Of a stretch of 64,000 nucleotides of DNA, positions 56,622-64,000 are shown piece after piece (position 1 is the stretch's first letter; every line of letters starts with the position of its first letter). Below the pieces are notes generated by a model, which made no database searches, had not been told where the DNA came from, and saw nothing but the letters and a program-made list of their open reading frames with translations. The position numbers and the translations under genes were made by a program. The DNA is from Paraburkholderia sp. SG-MS1. GTDB lineage: Bacteria; Pseudomonadota; Gammaproteobacteria; Burkholderiales; Burkholderiaceae. The stretch covers positions 43,874-107,873 of the forward strand of contig NZ_NPIH01000203.1 of assembly GCF_012275575.1 (NCBI RefSeq), in the 5' to 3' direction.

Positions 56622-56810
56622 CGCTGTGCGCTGGTAGCTCGACGTGTCGCCAGAGTATTCGCCCGCCGCACTCCAGGCCTTCGCGTACTTGTATTCGATA
56701 CCGCCACCGTAGTGCAGACGGATGTGCGGCCAGGAAGCCGTCAAGCCAACGCGTGCATACGACACGATGTTCCCATTGATCGGCGTGCCGATCTTCAGGT
56801 CGCACAGCAC
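56622..56810 (-). pseudogene. fragment of an outer-membrane beta-barrel protein
   Basis: The minus frame reads INGNIVSYARVGLTASWPHI and GGGIEYKYAKAWSAAGEYSG, with alternating hydrophobic residues and the G-x-EY-K pattern of OmpA/OmpW-like small barrels. Both ends are missing; at 56620 it runs directly into the FAD oxidoreductase remnant. It is probably a deletion junction. Confidence 0.45.
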
Positions 56811-56895
56811 TTCTTTGTCGAGCACTGACGCCGCCGCGGTACTCTCCGAGGAACGCACGAAGCAAGGCACGCGAACGCTTCCGACTTCCAAAAGC

Positions 56896-56931
56896 AAAAC
56901 CCCCGCTGCACTTTCGTTCAGCGGGGGTTTT
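56896..56931 (-). terminator. terminator downstream of tRNA-Ser
   Basis: AAAACCCCCGCT and AGCGGGGGTTTT are perfect 12-bp complements with a 12-base loop. On the minus strand a T-rich run (TTTTGCTTTT) follows, so it ends the tRNA transcript; it is nearly symmetrical and may work on both strands. Confidence 0.85.
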
Positions 56932-56937
56932 TAAATG

Positions 56938-57027
56938 TGGCGGAAAGGGTGAGATTCGAACTCACGGTACCCCTAAAGGTACACTGGATTTCGAGTCCAG
57001 CGCATTCGACCACTCTGCCACCTTTCC
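56938..57027 (-). tRNA. tRNA-Ser (CGA anticodon)
   Basis: The 90-nt minus-strand segment begins GGAAAGGTGGCAGAGTGGTC and folds as a class II tRNA. The acceptor stem is GGAAAGG/CCTTTCC, the anticodon arm is CTGGA-CTCGAAA-TCCAG with anticodon CGA, and there is a long variable arm (GTACC/GGTAC region) and the T-loop GTTCGAATC. Discriminator G and an encoded CCA (56938-56940) are present. It lies directly downstream of serS on the same strand. Confidence 0.96.
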
Positions 57028-57211
57028 GTGTTTTCCGGCTCACAGCGACCAAGCTGTTTCGTCAGAACCAAGCGGGTCGTTGCTTGGGAGAGAAAGATTA
57101 TAGAACAGCTAAATCTGTTTTCCAAGTCCCTCGTCAAAAAATTTTCCAAGAGGCTGGCCAATCACATGGCACGCCGCGGCGACCCCTCACCGCATTGTCG
57201 TTGCAAGCAAA

Positions 57212-58663
<1,452 letters not shown>

Positions 58664-59977
58664 TCAACCCTTCTTGCGCTTGTTCTCGCTGCGCCATTGC
58701 GCATCCAGTTCGGCCAGACGCGCCATCTTGTCGCCGATCTTGCCTTCGAGCCCGCGCGGCGTCGGCTCGTACCAGCGCGGGTCGCGCATGTTCTCCGGCA
58801 GATAGGTCTCGCCGGCCGCATACGCGTCGGGTTCGTCGTGCGCGTAGCGATACTCGTGGCCGTAGCCAAGCTCCTTCATCAGCTTGGTCGGCGCGTTGCG
58901 CAGATGCACCGGCACGCCGCGCGACTGATCCTTGCCGACGAAGCGCCGCGCTTCGTTATACGCGTTGTACCCGGCGTTCGACTTCGGCGCGACCGCGAGA
59001 TAGATGATCGCCTGCGCCAACGCCAGTTCGCCTTCCGGCGTGCCGAGGCGCTCGTAGGTTTCGGCGGCATCGAGCGCGATGCGCGCGGCACGCGGGTCGG
59101 CGAGGCCGATGTCCTCCCACGCCATGCGCACGATGCGGCGCGCCAGATAACGCGGGTCCGCGCCGCCGTCGAGCATCCGGCAGAACCAGTACAGCGCGCC
59201 GTCGGGGCTGCTGCCGCGCACCGATTTATGCAGCGCGCTGATCTGGTCGTAGAATGCGTCGCCGCCTTTGTCGAAGCGGCGCAGGTTTTCCGCGAGCGCG
59301 CTGCCGAGCAACGCACCGTCGATCTCCGTGGTCTTTTGCTGCGCGGCCGCGCGCGCGACGATTTCGAGGTTGTTCAGCAGCTTGCGGCCGTCGCCGTCTG
59401 CGGAACCGATCAGCGCGTCGCGCGCTTCGTCGGTGAACGTGAGGCCGCCGAGTTCCTGTTGCGCGCGCTCGAGCAGTTCGCGCTGTTCTTCGTCGGTGAG
59501 GCTCTTGAGCACGTAGACCGCGGCCCGCGAGAGCAACGCGCTGTTCACCTCGAACGACGGATTCTCGGTCGTCGCGCCGACGAACACGAACAGTCCCGAC
59601 TCGACGTGCGGCAAGAACGCGTCCTGCTGGCTCTTGTTGAAGCGATGCACTTCGTCGACGAACACCAGCGTCTGATGGCCGTTCGCGCGATGAATCTGCG
59701 CGGTCTCGACGGCTTCGCGGATATCCTTCACGCCCGAGAGCACCGCCGACAACGCGATGAACTCAGCGTGAAACGCATCGGCCATGAGCCGCGCGAGCGT
59801 GGTTTTGCCGACGCCCGGCGGGCCCCAGAGGATCATCGAATGGGCTTCGCCGGATTCGAACGCGACCCGCAACGGCTTGTTCGGGCCAAGCAGGTGCTTC
59901 TGGCCGATCACTTCGTCGATATGGCGGGGCCGCAGGCGTTCGGCGAGCGGAACATTGGCACGGGTTTCTTCAAACAT
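58664..59977 (-). CDS. rarA: replication-associated recombination protein RarA (MgsA)
   Basis: This 437-aa AAA+ ATPase of the clamp-loader family acts at stalled forks. It has Walker [15 protein letters not shown], Walker [20 protein letters not shown], sensor 1 [14 protein letters not shown] and the Arg finger SRAAVYVLK. The start at 59977 ([17 protein letters not shown]) matches family N-termini; the frame is open far upstream but is not homologous there. It lies upstream of serS, as is typical in beta-proteobacteria. Confidence 0.95.
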   Translation of the reverse strand: MFEETRANVPLAERLRPRHIDEVIGQKHLLGPNKPLRVAFESGEAHSMILWGPPGVGKTTLARLMADAFHAEFIALSAVLSGVKDIREAVETAQIHRANGHQTLVFVDEVHRFNKSQQDAFLPHVESGLFVFVGATTENPSFEVNSALLSRAAVYVLKSLTDEEQRELLERAQQELGGLTFTDEARDALIGSADGDGRKLLNNLEIVARAAAQQKTTEIDGALLGSALAENLRRFDKGGDAFYDQISALHKSVRGSSPDGALYWFCRMLDGGADPRYLARRIVRMAWEDIGLADPRAARIALDAAETYERLGTPEGELALAQAIIYLAVAPKSNAGYNAYNEARRFVGKDQSRGVPVHLRNAPTKLMKELGYGHEYRYAHDEPDAYAAGETYLPENMRDPRWYEPTPRGLEGKIGDKMARLAELDAQWRSENKRKKG

Positions 59978-60298
59978 GACGTTTTGGGGATAATCTCGGC
60001 TTTTCCGGACGCGGTCCGTGGGAAGGCGGCGTGCTGCCGGATGAGCGCAAAGCCGGCACGTGAAGGTGCGGGCAACGTCCCGCATTATGACAGTGACGGC
60101 GTGCGTACGATGGCTGCGCGGCGCGGCGGCGCGACCCGGGCGGCAGCGCGCGCCGGAAGTTCGGTCATGAGGACCGCAGCGGCGCACACCACCGCGGCGT
60201 GAAAGGCAAATGCAAACATAACAGAACAAGCCACCCGGCACGCACACCGCCGGGCGGCATGGCAAGCAACGTCGCAACACCAACAGGGACAACTACAG
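59978..60298. other. divergent promoter region rarA / NCS1 permease
   Basis: These 321 bases hold the two promoters. I looked for a TPP riboswitch because the permease resembles CytX; its core motifs are not present. No gene seen. Confidence 0.4.
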
Positions 60299-61615
60299 AT
60301 GGCACAAGATCCTCTCGCCGGCGATGCCGGTTCCACCTACGCGCCGCTCACGCCGGTGCCCGACGCGCGCCGAGCGTTCCGCACCGGCGACGCGTTCGCG
60401 CTCTGGTTCTCGCTCGGCATCGGCCTGCTGGTCGCGCAGGCCGGCGCGCTGCTGGTGCCGGGATTGTCGCTGCCGCACGCGCTGCTGGCGATCGTGATCG
60501 GCAGCGTAATCGGCGTGGTGCTGCTCGCGCTGGCCGGCGTGATCGGCACCGACACGGGGCTCGCGGCGATGTCGTCGCTGCGCCCGACGCTCGGCGTGCG
60601 CGGCGCGTCGGTGCCGGCGGTGCTCAACGCGGTGCAACTGGTCGGCTGGGGCTCGTTCGAAGTGATCGTGATGCGCGATTCCGCCGACGCCCTCGCCAAA
60701 CAGTCTTTCGGCCTGTCGATGCCGCTGGTCTGGACCATCGTGTTCGGCCTGCTCGCGACGCTGCTGGCGATCAGCGGCCCGCTGTCGTTCGTGCGGCGCT
60801 TTCTGCGCAAGTGGGGCATCTGGCTGCTGCTCGCGGGCGCTGCATGGCTCACGTGGAATCTGCTCGCGCGCCACCACCTGGCCGAGCTGATGCGCCGGCC
60901 GGGCACTGGGGAGATGTCGTTCGGCGGCGCGATCGACCTCGTGGTGGCGATGCCGCTGTCGTGGCTGCCGCTGATTGCCGACTACACCCGCTTCGGCCGG
61001 CAACCCGGCGAGACGTTCCGCGGCACGCTGCTCGGCTACGGCATCGCGAACATCTGGTTCTACGCGCTAGGCGCGGTCTACGGGCTCGCGGCCGGCGGCG
61101 GCGACGCGCTGCTGACCAGCGCGCTGGCCCAGGCGGGCGGCGGCCTTGCGCTGCTGCTGATCCTGATCGACGAAATCGACAACGCGTTCGCCGACATTCA
61201 CTCGGCCGCCGTTTCGACCGGCACGTTCTGGACACGCGGCAGCGTGCCGTTGCTGTCGGCGGCGTTCGGCGCGCTGTGCACGCTCATCGCGCTGCTCGTG
61301 CCGATGGCGAAGTATCAGAACTTCCTGCTGCTGATCGGCTCGGTGTTCGCACCGCTGTTCGGCGTCGTGCTGATGGATCACTTCATCGTGCGCAAGCGCC
61401 GTATCGAGGCCGCCGTGCTCGCCGACGTGCGTGGCCGTTACGGCTTCTCGGGCGGCTGGCATCTGAGCGCGTTCATCGCGTGGGCGATCGGCATCGCCTC
61501 GTATCAGGTGATCAATCAATGGCTGCCGAATCTCGGCGCGACCTTGCCGTCGCTCGTGATCGGCGCCGTGTGCTACTACGTGTTCGTGTCGGCGCGTAAG
61601 ACGGCATACGCCTGA
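60299..61615 (+). CDS. NCS1-family permease (cytosine/HMP transporter-like)
   Basis: This 438-aa inner-membrane protein has twelve helices. LWFSLGIGLLVAQAGALLVP, QLVGWGSFEVIVMRDSAD and SWLPLIADYTRFGR are typical of the CodB/CytX branch of nucleobase:cation symporters; WLPLIADYTRF is the best marker. CytX relatives take up the thiamine precursor hydroxymethylpyrimidine. No thiamine gene or TPP riboswitch is next to it, so the substrate is open. Confidence 0.9.
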   Translation: MAQDPLAGDAGSTYAPLTPVPDARRAFRTGDAFALWFSLGIGLLVAQAGALLVPGLSLPHALLAIVIGSVIGVVLLALAGVIGTDTGLAAMSSLRPTLGVRGASVPAVLNAVQLVGWGSFEVIVMRDSADALAKQSFGLSMPLVWTIVFGLLATLLAISGPLSFVRRFLRKWGIWLLLAGAAWLTWNLLARHHLAELMRRPGTGEMSFGGAIDLVVAMPLSWLPLIADYTRFGRQPGETFRGTLLGYGIANIWFYALGAVYGLAAGGGDALLTSALAQAGGGLALLLILIDEIDNAFADIHSAAVSTGTFWTRGSVPLLSAAFGALCTLIALLVPMAKYQNFLLLIGSVFAPLFGVVLMDHFIVRKRRIEAAVLADVRGRYGFSGGWHLSAFIAWAIGIASYQVINQWLPNLGATLPSLVIGAVCYYVFVSARKTAYA

Positions 61616-61654
61616 CGCATCGGGCGCGTTGTCAGCGCGAGTCGGCTGACGAAG

Positions 61655-61684
61655 AAAAAGCCTGCATTAGCAGGCTTTTTCTTT
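61655..61684. terminator. bidirectional terminator between the NCS1 permease and agmatinase-type genes
   Basis: AAAAAGCCTGC and GCAGGCTTTTT pair over 11 bp with a 4-base loop (ATTA). T tracts stand on both strands, which suits the two convergent genes. Confidence 0.9.
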
Positions 61685-61724
61685 TGCGCATGAGGCTCCA
61701 CGCGTTCTGCCCGGTTCAGTCACT

Positions 61725-62714
61725 TCAACGCACGGCGGCGCGATATTCGACACCCGGCAGCACGCATAGCAATTCAAACGCGAGATTCGCGCCGAGGAGC
61801 GCGGTCGTACCGAACGGATCGTACGGCGGCGCCACCTCGACCAGATCGCAGCCGACGATGTTCAAGCCGCGCGCACCGCGAATGATCTCCAGCGCCTGCG
61901 GCACCGTCAGGCCCGCGATCTCCGGCGTGCCCGTGCCCGGCGCGAAAGCCGGATCGATCCCGTCGATGTCGAACGTGATGTACACGGGGCCGTCGCCCAT
62001 CCGCTCGCGAATGCGCGTCATCAGCGGCGCGAGCGACTGATTCCAGCATGCCTCCGCCTGCACGACCTCGAAGCCCTGATCGCGGCACCAGTCGAAGTCT
62101 TCCGCCGCGTAACCGGTGCCGCGCAAACCGATCTGCACGACTCGCTCGCAATCGAGCAGCCCCTCCTCAACCGCACGGCGAAACGGCGTGCCGTGCGCAA
62201 TCTTCTCGCCCATCATCGTGTCGTTGACGTCGGCGTGCGCGTCGACGTGAATCAGCCCGACCTTGCCGTGCTTACGGTGAATCGCGCGCAGGATCGGCAG
62301 CGCGATGGTGTGATCGCCGCCGAGCGTGATCGGCTTGCAATCGTGCTGGAGGATTTCGTCGTACGCGGTTTCGATCCGCGCGATCGAGTCGTGCAGGTTG
62401 TACGGATTGATTGCGACGTCGCCGAGATCGGCCACGCGCAGAAAGTCGAACGGCGCGGCGCGGGTCGCCATGCTGTAGGGGCGCAGCAGCACCGATTCGC
62501 TGCGGATCTGGCGCGGCCCGAAGCGGGCGCCCGTGCGGTTCGACGTACCGAGATCGAACGGCACGCCGACGAAGCACGCGTCGAATCCGGCAGCCGAGCC
62601 GATGTTCGGCAGCCGCATCATCGTCGCGATACCGCCGCAGCGCGGCATCGCGTTACCGGACAGCGGTTGCGGCCGTTCGCCGGCTTCGGGGGAAATGAAG
62701 GAGGAAGTATTCAT
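61725..62714 (-). CDS. speB: agmatinase-family ureohydrolase
   Basis: This 329-aa manganese enzyme releases urea from agmatine or a related guanidino acid. The metal-site motifs are intact: ITLGGDHTIALPILRAI, IHVDAHADVND and YITFDIDGIDPAFAPGTGTPE. The start at 62714 (MNTSSFISPEAGERPQPLSG) follows a short AT-containing leader. A LysR regulator gene is divergent, an arrangement known for guanidinobutyrase and guanidinopropionase genes, so the substrate may be a guanidino acid rather than agmatine. The symbol is therefore tentative. Confidence 0.88.
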   Translation of the reverse strand: MNTSSFISPEAGERPQPLSGNAMPRCGGIATMMRLPNIGSAAGFDACFVGVPFDLGTSNRTGARFGPRQIRSESVLLRPYSMATRAAPFDFLRVADLGDVAINPYNLHDSIARIETAYDEILQHDCKPITLGGDHTIALPILRAIHRKHGKVGLIHVDAHADVNDTMMGEKIAHGTPFRRAVEEGLLDCERVVQIGLRGTGYAAEDFDWCRDQGFEVVQAEACWNQSLAPLMTRIRERMGDGPVYITFDIDGIDPAFAPGTGTPEIAGLTVPQALEIIRGARGLNIVGCDLVEVAPPYDPFGTTALLGANLAFELLCVLPGVEYRAAVR

Positions 62715-62895
62715 CGTGGCTCGGCAATGAAAGAGATTCGGCGCGAAAAATCGGCGGAAATTGGCCGAAACGCGGCCAAAATGCGACCAAAACAGCGCGC
62801 CTTTTGGAGGAACTCCAATTCTTGAGCCATTTCCCGCCAACTTAAATAGCGGTGGCGCATCCTTCACATCGATCCACGGCGATGTATGCTGAAGC

Positions 62896-63816
62896 ATGTT
62901 CTCCCAACTCACCGATCTTGACCTGCGGCTGATTCGCGTCTTTCTCGCTATCGTCGACGCGGGCGGAGTTTCGCCCGCCCAGGCGACGCTCAACATCGGC
63001 CAGTCGACCATCAGCACCCAATTGGCAACGCTCGAAACGCGCCTCGGCTATCGCCTGTGCGCGCGCGGCCGCAGCGGCTTCAGTCTGACCGCGCGCGGCG
63101 AGCAGTTCATCGAGGCCGCCCGCGCGCTGCTGTCGGCCGTCGACGCCTTCGGCATGCAGGCGCGCAACGTGGGCCGCACGCTGGTCGGCACGCTCGACAT
63201 CGGCATGATCGGCCATACGCCGGTGTCGGCGAGCGCGCGCATCAGCGACGCGATCGGCCGTTTTCGCGCGCGCGATCAGTCGGTGCGTTTTTCGATTCTG
63301 GTGCGCTCGCCGGGCGAGCTGGAAGAACTGCTGCTCAATGGGCGGATTCAGATCGGCATCGGCTATTTCTGGCATCGCGTGCCGTCGCTCGAATACACCG
63401 AGGTGTTCGCCGAGGACCAGTTCGCCTACTGCGCGAAAGGTCACCCGTTGTTCGCGCAGGCGGGCGACGTATCACCTGAAGAGGCCGCACAGAATGAATG
63501 GGCATGGCGCAGTTATCCGTTGCCCGAAGCGGAGAGTTCGACCACGCCGCAGAACGTCACCGCGGTCGCGGACAACATGGAAGCGGTTGCGATGCTGGTG
63601 CTGTCATCGCATCACCTCGGTTATTTGCCGGGGCATTTCGCGGCGCCGTTCGTCGCGCAAGGGCTGCTCGCCGCGTTGAATCCGGTGCAGATGCGCTACC
63701 GCGTCGCGTTTCACATGGTCACGCGCACGCGCCAGCATCGGACGGAGATCGTCGAAGCATTTATCGACGATATGAAAGCCGCACATGCGCTACCCGTTCC
63801 GATGGGGGACGAGTAG
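62896..63816 (+). CDS. LysR-family transcriptional regulator
   Basis: This 306-aa regulator has the N-terminal winged helix DLRLIRVFLAIVDAGGVSPA with the recognition helix GQSTISTQLATLETRLGYRL, and a substrate-binding-like C-terminal domain (LVGTLDIGMIGHTPVSASAR). It is divergent from the agmatinase-type gene (181 bp between starts) and most probably activates it in response to its substrate. Confidence 0.93.
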   Translation: MFSQLTDLDLRLIRVFLAIVDAGGVSPAQATLNIGQSTISTQLATLETRLGYRLCARGRSGFSLTARGEQFIEAARALLSAVDAFGMQARNVGRTLVGTLDIGMIGHTPVSASARISDAIGRFRARDQSVRFSILVRSPGELEELLLNGRIQIGIGYFWHRVPSLEYTEVFAEDQFAYCAKGHPLFAQAGDVSPEEAAQNEWAWRSYPLPEAESSTTPQNVTAVADNMEAVAMLVLSSHHLGYLPGHFAAPFVAQGLLAALNPVQMRYRVAFHMVTRTRQHRTEIVEAFIDDMKAAHALPVPMGDE

Positions 63817-63861
63817 CGCGTCCTACAGCGCTCGTACTTGTGACGAGCACCCGAAAATCAA

Positions 63862-63888
63862 AAAGCCGCGCCCGAAGAGCGCGGCTTT
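63862..63888. terminator. bidirectional terminator between the LysR gene and lolA
   Basis: AAAGCCGCGC and GCGCGGCTTT form a 10-bp stem with a 7-base loop. On the minus strand it is followed by TTGATTTT, a good tract for lolA; on the plus strand TTTGTT follows. Confidence 0.8.
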
Positions 63889-63926
63889 GTTGCTGCCTGC
63901 GTGCAAAGCTATGTCAATCAGCAGGC

Positions 63927-64000
63927 TTATCCGTTGATCACATCCGCGCCCTTCGGCACCGTGAACTTGAATGCATCGGTGGGCAGCGGCGGGTTCTTCT
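63927..64000 (-). CDS. lolA: outer-membrane lipoprotein carrier LolA, C-terminal codons only
   Basis: Only the last 24 codons are in the window (stop TAA at 63927-63929). They read KNPPLPTDAFKFTVPKGADV and then ING. The DAF(K/R)FTxPKGADV ending is typical of LolA, the periplasmic chaperone that ferries lipoproteins to the outer membrane. In relatives lolA precedes rarA; here three genes lie in between. Confidence 0.7.
   Translation of the reverse strand, partial: KNPPLPTDAFKFTVPKGADVING

Noticed and set aside
54835..56865. 676-codon minus-strand ORF through map and the pseudogene region
   Set aside because: It is a chance open frame that picks up fragments of several different proteins in turn; real coding pieces switch frames along it.
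59978..60298. TPP riboswitch before the CytX-like permease
   Set aside because: The conserved CUGAGA and ACCUGA-type elements are not found in the leader.

Overview
The window looks like chromosomal DNA of a beta-proteobacterium of the Burkholderia/Paraburkholderia group. The evidence is high GC with strong third-position bias, a fused hemD-hemX gene between hemC and hemY, the minCDE order, porins of the Burkholderia type, and the serS / rarA / lolA neighbourhood. Most of it is ordinary core genome. One stretch (about 25.4-32.1 kb) is lower in GC, differs in codon use and holds mostly unrecognised genes; I read it as an accessory island.

Layout. 0-6.9 kb: an ABC importer (permease plus the first codons of its ATPase), a membrane diguanylate cyclase, a small protein, and an EnvZ/OmpR-type two-component pair. 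6.9-8.5 kb: a Spy/CpxP-like periplasmic protein preceded by two 10-bp-period GTAAC/GTAAT direct repeats, then a pirin. 9.2-12.6 kb: a basic amino-acid ABC importer (hisJ-Q-M-P type). 13.2-14.3 kb: a trimeric porin. 14.6-16.7 kb: glnB and nadE. 16.8-24 kb: a GNAT-like protein, a GIY-YIG protein, an FUSC-family membrane protein, inorganic pyrophosphatase, an aldehyde dehydrogenase/SDR pair, and an ACS-type MFS transporter.

25.4-32.1 kb, the accessory island: a 62-aa Cys-rich protein, a two-helix membrane protein, a 44-aa putative membrane peptide, a protein made of eleven octapeptide repeats, an attC-like recombination site directly in front of a zinc-ribbon/HEPN-like gene, a 117-aa protein followed by a KAP-like P-loop NTPase, and a 133-aa protein whose leader encodes a stretch resembling P4-type Ash proteins. 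No integrase or transposase is visible. This is the most promising region for an undescribed (possibly defence-related) system.

32.2-36.4 kb: the haem operon hemC-hemDX-hemY. 36.9-40.1 kb: PEP carboxylase with an unusual basic N-terminal extension. 40.2-43.6 kb: a methyltransferase with a divergent XRE regulator, then argH. 43.7-50.8 kb: a likely minus-strand small RNA, a TonB-like lipoprotein, an MHS-type MFS transporter, several tiny lipoproteins or membrane proteins, heptosyltransferase waaC, and a ClC chloride channel. 51.1-53.2 kb: minE-minD-minC. 53.4-54.9 kb: a GNAT enzyme and methionine aminopeptidase.

55.1-56.8 kb holds decayed pieces of a lipid-modification cluster: the FAD oxidoreductase C-terminus, the start of DUF1365, and a frameshifted cyclopropane-fatty-acid-synthase-like methyltransferase. 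56.9-60 kb: tRNA-Ser(CGA), serS, rarA. 60.3-63.8 kb: an NCS1 permease and an agmatinase-family ureohydrolase with a divergent LysR regulator. The window ends in the last codons of a lolA-like gene.

The attC, HEPN, KAP, Ash and pseudogene calls rest on motif recognition by eye and remembered family features. No database search was run.
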